A stretch of 64,000 bases of DNA from Prorocentrum cordatum. Its lineage: Eukaryota; Sar; Dinophyceae; Prorocentrales; Prorocentraceae. A program made the translations under genes and the position numbers. Positions 32,162 to 43,364 of this stretch are shown in pieces. The first letter of the stretch is position 1, and each line of letters starts with the position of its first letter. A model generated the notes under the pieces. That model ran no database searches, was not told the DNA's origin, and saw only the letters and a list, made by a program, of their open reading frames with translations. The stretch is taken from the NCBI GenBank assembly GCA_963575745.1, contig CAUYUJ010005658.1, positions 457,679 through 521,678 of the forward strand, in the 5' to 3' direction.

Positions 32162-32600
32162 GCGCACTCGGCGCTAGGCGAGCAGCCCCCTGCCTCCGCT
32201 TGGTCCACCGTGACTGCCGCCAGCGCAGTGACCATCACAAGCGGCCGCGACCACAGCCACGAACCCAGACCACCACGACCGCCAACAGCACGAAAACCAC
32301 TGCCGCCACCAACACCACGACGACAATTCTGAATTCGACGACCTCCCCCGACCCCCGACGCCGCGACCATGACCAGCGCCAGCACGTTCACCACCGCGAC
32401 CACCGCCGATCAGCACTGCGACAACGACCATGGCCAGCGCGACGGCGCCATGATCACCGCTACTGCCACGATCACCACCGACCGAGCCGCCCCCGCCCCC
32501 GCCCGCCCCGTTTTTGTTCCTCTCTCTGCCCCTGCTGGGCCGTCCTTACTTCCGCTTTCTCCTCCTCCTCCTCCTCCTCCTGATCAGTAATTAATGAATA
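32162..32600. other. Ala/Thr/Pro-type GC-rich low-complexity sequence
   Basis: Follows the RT stop. Contains CGACC/CCACCACGACC-rich repeats and a short (CTC)n near 32556-32582. No gene recognised; it may include the 3' UTR of the RT element. Confidence 0.6.
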
Positions 32601-33330
32601 TTCATATCGGGCCACGCGCCAAAGGCGACGGTGTAATTGGCGCGACGATGCGATCGGATGGACCATTCCGGCCGCCCCAGGAGTCCCGTTCGCAGGTGCC
32701 GGTCCCATCTGGGAGCCCTTGGGGCCGTGGCGGGAGGGGGGAGAAGAGAGTCATCGGCAGGAGGCAGGAGGAGTGGGGAGGAAGGAAGAGGAGGAGGAGG
32801 AGGAGGAGGAGGAGGAGGAGGAGGAGGAGGAGGAGGAGGAGGAGGAGGAGGGGGAGAAGGAGGAGGAGGAGGAGGAGGAGGGGCAACAGCCCTCTATTCA
32901 AAACGAGAACCCAATACAGGAAGGTTGGGAATAAAAAGCAGATTCGAGTCGACAGGCTTGCGCCACACCCGCCGACTCCCCTAAGTGTAGATTGTATCCC
33001 ATGGTTTTGGGGGGGCGTCCAGGGCGATGGTAATGTCGGCGCGAATCGGCGGGTTTTGGGTGTGTATTGGAGGCATATTGGGCCGTCCGTAGGCCGCTTT
33101 TGGAAGGATCGTTCAACGACCCGGGGCGTTATTAGACCGTCTTGGGTGCGTGTTGGGGCCATTTGGGTCGTCAGGGGGCCTTCAAACCCCCCAATGAGGG
33201 GGGGCAATGTGGGGATAATGAGGGGGCAACACTGTCACACGCTTAGATAACCACCAGGGGTCGGCGGATGTATCTTTTCCCGATGTCATCCTCGTTTTGG
33301 TTTCGTCTTAGATGCATCGTTTCGCACGCA
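32601..33330. repeat. (GGA)n tract and degenerate GGGCCGTC-rich sequence
   Basis: (GGA)n spans 32785-32882. The rest (32900-33250) is G-rich with words such as TTGGGCCGTC and ACCGTCTTGGGTGCG, resembling the degenerate repeat at 51720-52210. No gene seen. Confidence 0.7.
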
Positions 33331-33439
33331 TGTGCATTCAAAACGCTCGGATAAGGATTACACGTTGTTCAGAAAAGGGGACCTCCTCTTGTTCAGGCCT
33401 GTTGGCAAGAAGCGGCATGTTCCTTCACAGCCCCCCCCC

Positions 33440-33965
33440 CCCATTCTTGTGATGTGGAGGTGGCTCACTCGTCAGAATATAGCGGCAGAGAGTTGGACTG
33501 CCATGTGTTTGGGGGATCGCGAGAAGTGGACGCGCGAGGTAGAGTGCGGGATGACTTTCGCGGAGATTGGCAATTTGACCCGCGGCCATGTGGAGGGCCG
33601 TCGGAAGAGGAACAAAGCCACAGTAGTTTCCGGTGATAGTAGCAAGCGCGGCATCACGGTGAGGCGAGTCGCCGATGCGGCGAAGCGGCGCGAGCAAGAT
33701 TTGGCGTGCGCGGCGTGCGGGGAAGCTTTCTCGGACACGAGACATTTGAAAAACCACCAGTGCAAGAGCATCGGAAGACGGAGCCAGCGCGCGTGGTGCG
33801 TGCAGGTTGCAGGGACTTCGAGCTCATGGCGCGCAGTTGGCAGGCGTATGACTGCAGTGGCGCGTGCCAGACGAAATTGCCGAAATCGGCTTTCCCCGAG
33901 GCTAGTAGCAATGTCGCGCGCGACAACAAGACTGGGCACCATGAGTCGCAAGACGCGCACATGAT
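33440..33965 (+). pseudogene. LINE-like C-terminal remnant with a C2H2 zinc finger
   Basis: The frame starting upstream at 33332 encodes NIAAESWTAMCLGDREKWTR near 33475, which resembles the W...DR..W segment near the C-terminus of many LINE polymerases. A Lys/Arg-rich linker follows, then CAACGEAFSDTRHLKNHQC near 33705-33765, a C-x2-C-x8-H-x3-H finger. In LINEs such a finger ends the protein. No RT palm is present upstream. A host zinc-finger protein is the alternative. Confidence 0.42.
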
Positions 33966-35265
33966 GTCATTCGGGTGGCCAGGTGTGGAATCGATGACAA
34001 GTTGCGCTGCACGTTGCGAGGGAGACTACAGCGGACAGCGCGCAAATGATGTCCATCCGGGTGGCCTGGTGTTACAACGAAACAGCCATGTTTCTACACG
34101 TGCCGAGTTCCGTGGAAGTAGATTTAGGATGAAGGGAGCGAAAAGGAGGACGAAGCCGATGCCAAAATGTCAGCTGAGAAAGGAGGAAGGGGAGGATAAG
34201 GATGAGCAGGATGGGGGAGGAGGAGGAGGAAGGGAGAAGGAGGAAAAGGATGAGGTGGAGGAGGACAAGAGGAATGCATCTTGGGGGCGTTGTGTTCTTG
34301 GCGGCTGACAAGGTTAGCGTTCGCTGTGCACGAAGGGGGAACCAGGGGGAAGCCCACGGCCACAGGCGGCGGACATGTGTCAAAATGCTAGGAGGGATGG
34401 CTACACACACTGTTCATTTCTAGTTCTTCGAGTTTCTTGATTTTTTGGGGGGCCCACAATTAGAAATGAGCACGATTAGAAATAAACGACATGTATGGAG
34501 TTGTGTTCGGCCCCTCTCGCCAGCGCATGGTTCGGGGTCTGAGGCGTAATGATTTTTGAAGTTGGTAGGACCCAGGCACCCTCACTATCGGGAATTGCGT
34601 GGGAGTCCTGGAACGTGCCAAAACAGATCTCCTGGGATTTCGACGCCGCGAATCATCGTGAAGACCTGCGTCCTGAAAATCTTGAGTCGTGGCAGGACAC
34701 CTGGGACTTCAGCACAGCGAACACACGTGACCGATGCGTCCTTGCAATTCTAAACCGTGCCACAATACCAGTTCTGGAACCTCAACCGTACGAATCCTTG
34801 AAGCTGCTATAAACATTCAACCGGATGCGCGCGGCGCTGAGGCGAGAAGCGCATTTCAAAGGGGGCCAGCCTCCATCTTTGAAGCGGTTGCAAGTGTTTT
34901 TTAATGTGCGCGGCGCCAAGGCGAGAGCTCCATGTTGTAGACGGCCCGTCCCCCTTTTTTCGAAGCTGCTGGAAAGTTCAAGCTTCAGCACGAGAAACTG
35001 CTAAGGTTAAGTCGGGCCTGTCCCTCTACAGGGGGGAAATTCAGAAATAGTGCAAAATAGTCTGGAGACGATTTGTTTGACCTTTTGGGGGCATGTTTGG
35101 TATATTCTTGTGGTACTTTTGATTTTTCGTCCAAAATGGGCCTGTAGGGGGACAGGCCCGATCTGATGTTGAGGGGCTCTCGGGCGAAAAACGCCCGGGC
35201 CCGGCCTGCGGGCACGTCCGGTGCTGCGTGCACAGGGAGGAGCTAGTTCTGAGGAAGACAGGTTG
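33966..35265. other. no gene recognised
   Basis: GGA/GAAGGA-rich at 34180-34275. 34540-34830 holds loosely repeated phrases (AATTGCGTGGGAGTCCTGG, CTTGCAATTCTAAACCGTGCC). 34830-34960 holds two copies of a GCGCGGCG(C/-)TGAGGCGAGA-like phrase. No supported gene. Confidence 0.6.
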
Positions 35266-35269
35266 AGGA

Positions 35270-35480
35270 GGAGGAGGAGGGGGAGGAGGGGGAGGGGCAG
35301 GAGGAGGAGGAGGAGGAGGAGGAGGAGGAGGAGCAGGAACGGGATCAGAAGCACAACCAGGGGGAACGGAGCAGGAGCGATACGCAGGAACGAGACAACG
35401 AACCGCAGGAACGAGCAGAGGGAGGAAGAGGAGGAGGAGGAGCAGGAGGAGGAGGAACGGGAGGGTAGGAGTAGGAGGCG
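35270..35480 (-). repeat. inverted partner of the repeat at 36535-36720
   Basis: GGA-rich tract plus GGGATCAGAAGCACAACCAG-type sequence. Its reverse complement matches 36550-36640 (CGTTGTCTCGTTCCTGC and ATCGCTCCTGCTCC parts), and both copies carry adjoining (CTC)n tracts. Confidence 0.75.
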
Positions 35481-36534
35481 GGAAAGAGGCGCGCGGCGTT
35501 GTGAATCCGAAGCGATGACCCAATAGCACAGAGTGGTGTGGGACACATATTGCGGGGGACTTTGGCTACCCGGAGCTTCTTTGGAGGACCTGTTGGAACC
35601 TCTCTTGAAGCTTCTCGTTAGTGCCGTAGCGCCTCTTGAGTGAGGTCTGTGGGCTTGTATTGCGAAGCTGCCAAAGGGCGATTGAAACGCCTGCTTGGGC
35701 AGTCTTAAGCGGTCTTTGCGGCTAGCGGGCTCCCTCTGAGGTCCGTCTCGGAGGACTGACGAGGCCATCAACAGGGTTCGACACACACGCACACACACAC
35801 ACACACACACCGATGAGGCCGCCGCATATCCGCCCTCTTCGAATCTGTATGCGTGGCCAAGTGGTACGGGTGCGAATATGCTTAGGGGGATATCACACGC
35901 TTGGTGGTCCCATGGGTGTTGTGGGGGTGTCAGCTTCTGGTTTGGTTTCTGGACGGGCAATTGTTGCCGCGCTTTAGAACTCAAGAGCCGCATTACAGCA
36001 TCCGGTCGCCATGTCTCAGAATATATGTCATAGCATGGATGATCGAGTTTTCGATGTGCAGGGGGAGGATATGTGGTTGAAGATGTGAGTGCGATTTCAG
36101 GTCAAGATATGGTCGCACATGTTTGACGTGCCAGCTGTTCTACCCTCGAACATGCACGCGAGAATGCGAGCTCGCATCTGACAGCCGCAATATCAAGCGC
36201 GAGGCTTCTCCAACATATCTACGCGTTGATTCTGGCACTCGGCTGCGCATGCTTCGCGAGCCAACCCTACAGTATCTCAGTTTGAAGTGGACGCGAATGT
36301 GTGCACGGGCCCGTGTTACGACATCTAGCACCATCGTCGCTAGTTTGTGATTATAAATTTGCCCGTGGTGATAACAATTACACTGGTGCACATTTCTACT
36401 CAAATTGCAAGCGTTGGCTGGCGCAATGAAGGGCAGGGTCGGGAGCCTTCAGAGATCTTGCAGAAGCTGCTGGCCTGGTGGTGAATGAACACCTTGAACG
36501 GCCCCATCCCCTTCCGATCGCAGCAACTTGAGGG
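35481..36534. other. unique sequence with a (CA)n tract
   Basis: (AC)n at 35783-35810. The stretch 35820-36430 is non-repetitive and less GC-rich with no convincing ORF. Confidence 0.7.
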
Positions 36535-36740
36535 ATGCTGGTGCAGTTCTCATCATCGGTTCGTTGTCTCGTTCCTGCTTATCGCTCCTGCTCCATTCAA
36601 CCTCGTTGTGCTTCTGTCCCCGTTCCTGGTATTGCTTCCCCTCCTCCTCCTCCTCCTCCTCCTCCTCCTCCTCCTCCTCCTCCTCCTCCTCCTCCCCCTC
36701 CTCCCCCCTCCTCCTCCCCCCCCCCATCCTCTGTCCTGCT
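36535..36740 (+). repeat. plus-strand partner of the inverted repeat, with (CTC)n
   Basis: See 35270-35480. (CTC)n runs 36640-36695, then C-rich sequence to 36727. Confidence 0.75.
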
Positions 36741-37334
36741 GCGCCTGGCGGGCGGGTGCGAGGATGCACCCGCGGTTGCGATTGGGTCGCGCCCTTGGCC
36801 CGATGCACTGGAAGAGGATCCGCAGCAAGAGACGCACCTCGGGTTATGATGTTCTCACCTACTTTAACTTTGGCCGCCAGGAAGAATCTCGAGCACGAGA
36901 CAGATACACCGAAACTCGAGGGCTTTCACGTGCCGGGCCCTGGGAGACACTCGTCCGACACTGTTTCGACACCTTTTCCATACGTGTTCGACATTATTCC
37001 GGGTGCTCGAAATTATTTTTTGGGATGTGGTCCTTCAAGTCCTTAAGCACGATGGGGGCAACATAAACCTCGGGGCGAACAGTGGGGCCCTCGGTACGCC
37101 TTCCAGCCGACGGGCGCAGCCCGTCGTGGCTGCCCAGGCCGCCGCCTCTGGGCCCACGGCGCTCGAACTGCACGCATCAGGGCTGGACCTAAACGGTGTT
37201 TGGGCGATGTGGGCCGTTTTCGTTTCGATTTTGTTTTGCAGTAAAGGCGGATTGAAGACAAAAAACGAGGGAACATGAAAACAAAGCGAAAACGGAAACG
37301 TGATCTGGCCAATGCTCCTCCTGTTCTCCTCCTA
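36741..37334. other. unique sequence, no gene recognised
   Basis: Mixed GC-rich sequence with short overlapping frames on both strands. Nothing supported. Confidence 0.6.
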
Positions 37335-37545
37335 CAGTGGGGGCGCGCATCAAGAAACCATGTGCTTCGTCAGGTTATCCTGGGTCTCTTCGCTCCTCGC
37401 GCCGCGCGGTGACTTCCCGCAGCCGCTGACCGAGCTGCTGCGTTCAGGGTGCTCCGGGCTTCCCCTCAGGTGCGCCTCGCGCACGGGCTCTCAGAGTTGG
37501 GTTTCTTGCGACGGTTTCTTGCGGCCGCGCCCACATTGTATATCC
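37335..37545 (+). repeat. ~210-bp dispersed repeat, copy 1
   Basis: From CAGTGGGGGCGCGCATCAA to GGTTTCTTGCGGCCGCGCCC, roughly 80% identical to 50549-50758, same orientation. The plus frame could encode VSWVSSL...PQP and LRSGCSG...PLRC; the minus frame is also open. It may be a degenerate exon or an old element. Confidence 0.8.
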
Positions 37546-37904
37546 CTGCTCCCTCTCCTGTGCGAAGGGTCTGGGTTGCACAGGTGGCCAATTACAAGCC
37601 GCGGCCACGGAGCAGTACCAGGCCAACGACGGGGTGGGAACCGTGCCGCCGTCGCTTCAGAGCCCGGGTGCACGGCACACATTGCCTCCCTTTTTATTCT
37701 CTTTGCTAAAAACAGAATAGACTCCCCCGCCCCCGGCGTTATCCGTTCCTTTTTTCGGATTTGTAAATCATAGATGATTACGACCGCATGCCAATCCTAA
37801 ATACGAGTTTACAATGTCCCAGGGGAACCAGTATCGGTTCCCCTGAGGTTCCCTTGCCAAAAAAAACGATACGCGGGGACATCTTCTGCTCCAAAATAAG
37901 ATTT
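37546..37904. other. unique sequence, no gene recognised
   Basis: Nothing supported. The last part is AT-richer (GGTTCCCTTGCCAAAAAAAA). Confidence 0.6.
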
Positions 37905-38360
37905 TTCGCGAATCCCTTGCAAAAAACGGGACGAAGTAAACACGCGCGCGTCGTCGCGCGCGCATGCCGAAATCCTTCAAAAACCTTCGGTGTCGGAAGG
38001 ATATCGCAATCGAGCTTCCAAAAAAACATACAAAAACATTGGGTTTCGCAACACTGATGTTCAAACAAAGCTTACGCGCGAGCTCTTGCGAAATCTTGCG
38101 GAAACCATAGGTTGTTCAAGATTTTCACAAAATGCTACCAAACGGGCCTCGCGCGCGCGCATGTCGAAATCTGTCGAACGCCCTTACCCGTGGTCGCGAG
38201 AATCCTCTGCAAAAAATAGGAAGAAGTGCAGACGCGCGCGTCGTCGCGCGCGTATGCCGAAATCCTTCAAAGCCCATCGGTTTCGGAAGGATTTCAAAAT
38301 CGCGTGTCCAAAAAACCTGCAAAAACACCAGGTTTCGCAACACGGATTTTCAACAAAAGC
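37905..38360 (+). repeat. imperfect tandem repeat with CGCGCGTCGTCGCGCGCG core
   Basis: Two clear copies (about 37915-38060 and 38205-38360) share CGCGCGCGTCGTCGCGCGCG, ATGCCGAAATCCTTCAAA, TCGGAAGGAT and GGTTTCGCAACAC. A third, weaker copy lies around 38085-38185. The CGCGCG core is itself palindromic. Confidence 0.8.
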
Positions 38361-38371
38361 GTGCGCGCGCG

Positions 38372-39118
38372 CTCTTGCGTCGTCGTCGTCGTCGTCGCCG
38401 TCCTCCCTCCTCCCGCGTCGTCGTCGTCGTCGTCGTCGCCTACGTCGTCCTCTGTCTTTCCTCGTGTTCGTCGTCGTCGTCCTCTTTGGCGTCGTGGTCG
38501 TTTCCGTCGTTATCGCCGTGGTCGTCCTTCCTTCTCCTCTCTCGTCGTCGTCGTCGTCGTCCGTCGTCGGCGTCTCGTCGTCGTCCCTCCTATCTCGTCG
38601 CCGTCGTCGTCGTCGTCGTCGTCTTCCCTCCTCCCTAGTCGTTGTCGTCGTCGGCGTCGCTGTCTTTCCTCCTTCTTCGTCGTTCGCGTCGTCGCCGTCC
38701 TCCCTCCTCCCTCGTCGTTGTCGTCGTTGTCGCCGTCGTCGTCCTCCCTCCTCCCTGGTCGTCGCCTTCGTTGGCGACGTCGTCGTCGTCTTCGTCGTCG
38801 TCGTCGGCGTCGGCGTCGTCGTCTTCGTCGTCGTCGACGTCGGCGTCGTCGTCGTTGTCGTTGTCGTCGTCATCGTCGTCGTCGTCGGCGTCGTTGACGT
38901 CGCCGTCGTCGTCGTCGGTGTCGTCGTTGTCGTCGTCGTCGTCGTCGGCGTCATCGTCGTCGTCGTTGTCATCGACGTCGTCCTCGTCGGCGTCGGCGTC
39001 GTCGTCGTCGTTGTCGGCGTCGTCGAAGTCGTTGGAGACGTCGTCGGTGTCGTCGTAGTCGTTTTCGGCGGCGTCGTCGTCGTCGTTGTCGTTGTCGTCG
39101 TCGGCGTCGCTGTCGTTG
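38372..39118. repeat. (CGT/TCG)n trinucleotide block
   Basis: About 745 bp of GTC/CGT triplets interrupted by CCTCCCTCCTCCC. Frames read poly-Val, poly-Ser or poly-Arg on plus and poly-Asp or poly-Thr on minus. Confidence 0.97.
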
Positions 39119-40014
39119 CCAAGTGCCATTTGGTACCCACCGTCACGGTCTTAAGAGATTTTGCAAACCAAGTTGCGAGTGGGTGGGTGGGATGTTTGCG
39201 CGAGCAGTGGAGTGGTCAAGCGCGGTGCAGGGTAGTCAATTACCCCCATATCATATTCCCATCCCCAGCAAACCCTCCCTTTTCGTCCCCTTGTTCAACT
39301 TCCATTTTGTATGGCGATCATCTTCAGGCCACGCTTTTGAGGGAGAGTTATCGAGAGGTTACCAAGAGCATCAAGTACCGTGTCGCAATAATTTGATGTT
39401 GAAGTCATAGTCGTTGGTGGTGGATGTTCGTTGCGGCCGTAGGAGCATAAGCCGAATTGTTTTCTGTCGGAAAAGTGGAGGGGAATACTTTCTCATACAA
39501 CAAAGAATCGTTCGGAGGCTTCCCCGTTCCGCCAGAGGGCTTGCAGTTGAAAAAATACTGCACGATTCTTCGTTTGGCCGGGGTACCGTGTCATGTAACA
39601 AATCGACGTGATGATGTGTTGTGTGGGGGTTTTCTTTTTTTTCGACGGTTAGTTGTGACAAGTTATCTGGCACCGTATGTATTCCGCTATGTTGGTATAC
39701 AATGTAGTCGGCCCATCGAAATCACATTAAGGGTTCCCGTGGTCAGCGTTTTGGTGGAACGCGCCGTTTGGGGCCAGATCTCAGGCCCCTCAGGGGCCCA
39801 AAACACTCGTGCCCGCCATCCTCGTTGGTGCGAACACCGCCGACGTCGAGACTTCCTACCCCCGCGAATATGCATACATCGACACGCATAGATATAGATA
39901 GAGAGAGAGAGAACAACAGAAGAGATAGGGAGAGAGAAAAAGACATAAACTACATGAAAATATGAATATTTGAGGAACGAGGGAGAGAGAGAGAGAGAGA
40001 GACATCCGTCCAGC
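39119..40014. other. unique sequence ending in GA-rich tract
   Basis: 39119-39890 shows no recognisable gene; an ORF at 39457-39891 has no known domain. A (GA)n/(GATA)n-like tract spans 39890-40003. Confidence 0.6.
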
Positions 40015-40230
40015 TTGGCTCCGGTAAACCAGTTCCCCAAGGCGGTATCCGAGTGCCCACCTGAAGGGGCGAACGAACGATCTCGCTTCAGACGGCTTCA
40101 AGGCCGAAGCGACTTTGCGAGTTCTTAATGCGTGACATCATGATACCGCGACGTCGTGGCCATCATTCCAGACCCACACGCGACGTCCTTTTCAAGCCCG
40201 GGGGCCCTACACGCAACGATGTTGCCCACG
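40015..40230 (+). repeat. ~200-bp dispersed repeat, copy 1 (possible retroelement 5' region)
   Basis: Shares AGACGGCTTCAAGGCCGAAG, GTGGCCATCATTCCAGACCC and ACACGC with 47236-47440. It lies about 230 bp upstream of the ORF1-like pseudogene, so it may be the 5' region of that element. Confidence 0.7.
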
Positions 40231-40455
40231 GGGGTCGACAGGCCTCTCGGCGCCAACCTCCGAGCCCGCGTGCAGGCCAGTCTCCGGTTTTTGTCGGGGG
40301 GCGCGGGCGTTGCGCGGATAGACACCGCAACGACAGTCGAGAGCGATGCCCACGACACAGCGTCAATCCAATCGTTTTTGCAGGCCTTTGGGAAGTGCAA
40401 GCCATGAAAGAAGAACATCCTACCCTTCCTGCTGCTCCAGGCATTATTGTGTGAT

Positions 40456-41506
40456 GCGTCCTGGTTTGGTTGCATCTCCTGAGGGCGCCAAAGAATCATC
40501 TAGGGATGACCTTGAAGCCGACGATGCGCGCCCCTACTTCGGCCCCGCGAATGCTAACCAACCCGCGCAGTGCGACGAGCTGGACAGCACCCTCGCTGAC
40601 ATGCGGAAACGCATTGCCAAGGCAGCCCACGAGTCCCAGGCCAAGTTGGCTTCAGACCTTTCGAACGCGACTTCTACTGCCACCACGGCGGCGGCTCGGA
40701 GACAGGAGCGGGAAAATGAGGATGTCGAATCGCACCTGCGAGACATCAACAAACACATCTTCAAAGTTGGACGCAATTAGAACGACATGCGACAGCGTCT
40801 CGTGCCGACGCGCAAACAGCTTCGCATCATGGAGACCGCTTCGCCCCAAGCTTTCGACACCGCTGACACTGTCAACGCCACCCGGCCTGCCAACAAAAAA
40901 AGAATCGTGGTTAATTCTAAGGAGATGATTACGTGTGAGGAGATCGCGAGTTGCGTCCAGAATCGGTTCCTGCTCTGCTGGGTTCGGCAACAAGAAGTGG
41001 AAGGTTGAGGTTGCGTCCCTTGCTAGGCGATTCCACATTCAGTTTCAAGAGTCGGAGGCATTGGCTGCCAAACGCGTCGTTCACGATATCCGCCACCTCA
41101 AGCACGCTGACGCCAGCTGGAGGCCCTTCGACTGCTCTACGGTGGCTGGCAGTCGCACTATTGCGCACGCGGGCCCGGGCAAAAAGGAATCAATTGTTCC
41201 AGCGCGAAGCTTGAACCATAAAACTCACAGATATGGTTTCCCAGAAGCTCAATACCAGCGCACGCGCCAACAGACACCAGGACGTCGTCTCCATCGACAG
41301 TGTCCCGCTGGCGCGGGCCGCGGTCGCGGACGAGCCCGAGGGGCCGATGGCGCCGGCATGGAATTTCCACGCTGCGTTTGGTCGTAGCGCTCGTAGAGAT
41401 GATTTCGGATCGGCGTTCGGCCCCATACTAGGTTCCTCTGAAAAGATCCATCAGTCGAATTTCGCTCCCGAGTCCCCCGCGTCGGCTGCAGCGGGCCCAT
41501 GCTAGC
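40456..41506 (+). pseudogene. degenerate ORF1-like retroelement protein
   Basis: Coding-like plus-strand pieces in several frames. 40456-40780 encodes a charged helical stretch (SQAKLASDLSNATST, RDINKHIFKVGRN), probably coiled coil, with a stop at 40778-40780. The same frame continues to about 41006 after it. From about 40935 another frame encodes RRFHIQFQESEALAAKRVVH, followed by SWRPFDCST and AGPGKKE, which I associate with the nucleic-acid-binding ORF1 proteins of dinoflagellate LINE-like elements. A third frame (41233-41505) encodes APAWNFHAAFG. Frameshifts between pieces show decay. No endonuclease or RT follows. Family assignment is by resemblance only. Confidence 0.4.
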
Positions 41507-41735
41507 TTTGGCTCGTGGAATGCCCCAGGGCTGATTCACCATATTTGTAGAGCCCCGAACTCGAAAGATGCAGTTCTCGGCGCAGCACCCCGCGCGGGGC
41601 GCCACCATGGCCTTGCAAGAGGCGCGCGCCACGGAGACCCAGCGTCGCCGCGAACTGCATTGATCGCTAGCCCCCCCCCCACAGGACGCAACAAAAAACG
41701 CGGGCGATGTGAAACAAATACCACTCGCACACGCG

Positions 41736-41776
<41 letters not shown>

Positions 41777-41809
41777 TCACGCACGCGCACGCGCGCACAA
41801 GCACAAGCA

Positions 41810-41842
<33 letters not shown>

Positions 41843-42398
41843 GCACGCACGGTTTCCACCTCCGTCAGTGACAGACGCGACTCGCTTGGCATCGCGAGTG
41901 CATTCTCACGTCGTCTCGACGTTGGCGAACATGCTCGCTTCGTGCCCAGGCCCCACGTTCCTGGCATAGTCTAGCGCGCCCGAACGTCTGCGACGCCCGC
42001 TGGCTCGTCGGAGGCAAGCACCAGCATCACCTCCTGCAGCTTGAGCGACTTCGGCCTCGCGGGTCCTGGCATGCGACAGACCGACACGGCCATCGCCGGA
42101 GACTCGGCATTGGCTGCTCTCGCCCCTGATAGCTCTAATGTAGTTCCCCCCGGCGACTTCGCCCTGCGCGGAGGCCCCCTCCACGCGTCTAAACCCCCAA
42201 ACTGTCTGCTCGCTTGGCCCCCGGTTCTGCCCCCAGGCCGCCCTCTCGCCAATGGAATGATTCGTTCAGTCAACTATTCACGGAGGTTGATGACGAGCTC
42301 CCCAAGCATTGCATTTCCCTGGCCCAGGCTCCGGAGCCGACGCGCATACACGGTACCTTCGCTGCCATGCCAGCGTGGATCCATTTATCGGGGCCGGC
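41507..42398. other. unique sequence with (CA)n microsatellite
   Basis: (AC)n-type tract at 41736-41851, interrupted by GCACGCGCACGCGCG. The remainder has no recognised gene. Confidence 0.7.
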
Positions 42399-42432
42399 AA
42401 AGAGGGGGGTGATGACTAGGGGGGGGGATATC
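42399..42432 (+). repeat. conserved ~30-bp motif, copy 3
   Basis: AAGAGGGGGGTGATGACTAG followed by a longer G run and GATATC; reverse complement of 9333-9364 apart from G-run length. Confidence 0.6.
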
Positions 42433-43364
42433 ATGACGTGGGCCATGATATTTCCTCTGATTTCATGGCGCCTCTTCTTATTTCATTACGTCCCTGGCCC
42501 CCGCCCTGGGCCGCGCACATGGCGCTGGCCATGATTTGCGCCCCCCCTTCTTTGCCGCCCCCGACTTTACAATGGCACTTGAAAGCCGCGACCAGACTGC
42601 ACCCCGAGCGACTTCACGAGCAGGGCTTGGTCCAGCCAAGCCCGCGATCGCCACTGCGCGCTCTGGCCTGCCGGCCCCAGCAGATCGGCCCCCGATCCCG
42701 CGGCGCATCTCCAGTGGCCCCGAGTTCACCAGAGCCTACAGTCAGCCCGCAGAGTAAGGATGCGCCGTAAAAATACAAGGGCCTTGAACGCCAATTTCGA
42801 AGCTTCCCGAGCGGGGCGCGGCCAACGGAAGTGTCCAAGGATGGACCCAGGAGGCAAGGATGCAAGGGTACCCTTGGGAGGGATGCCTCTCCTTACTCTG
42901 CGGGTCGCCCGTATGACACACACTGCGATGAGGCGGAAAAGCTTCGCCCCTCGGTCGCCCAGAGTCGCTGCGAGCACAGGCGGCCGATACTCGAGGCGGC
43001 CGCGCACGTCCGCGGCCGCCCCGTCGAGCTCGGCGACGCGCCCATCGAGGCTCGCGTCGTGTCGACCCCGGCGTTGGTTGGCGGCGCGCACAGGATGGTT
43101 TGGGGAGGGGGAAGGCTTCTTAGAAGCACCCCTGGTTCTTAGAAGGCGCGGGCCTTGTCTACAAATGTAAGGCCGGCGCCTTCTAAGAAGCAGGCTCCTT
43201 CTAAGAAGCCCAGCTCGTCGCGCACCTCGCCGTCTCGCGCGGCGCCCGGCGCTGCAGCGTACGACGGGGACTGCGAGGCGGCGCGTTGCCCAGCCCGAGC
43301 GCCACGAGAGGCGCCTCGCCGCCGCGGGTGGGAAGGCGGCGGCCCAGGGTCCCAACGAGGTTTT
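42433..43364. other. GC-rich sequence, no gene recognised
   Basis: Overlapping frames on both strands are open because of composition (for example minus 42726-43604). AAGCACCCCTGGTTCTTAGAAG near 43125 and CCTTCTAAGAAG repeats near 43170-43210 form small inverted repeats. Nothing supported as a gene. Confidence 0.5.

Noticed and set aside
38184-39396. Long poly-Val/Ser/Asp/Thr ORFs on both strands
   Set aside because: Translation of the (CGT)n block.
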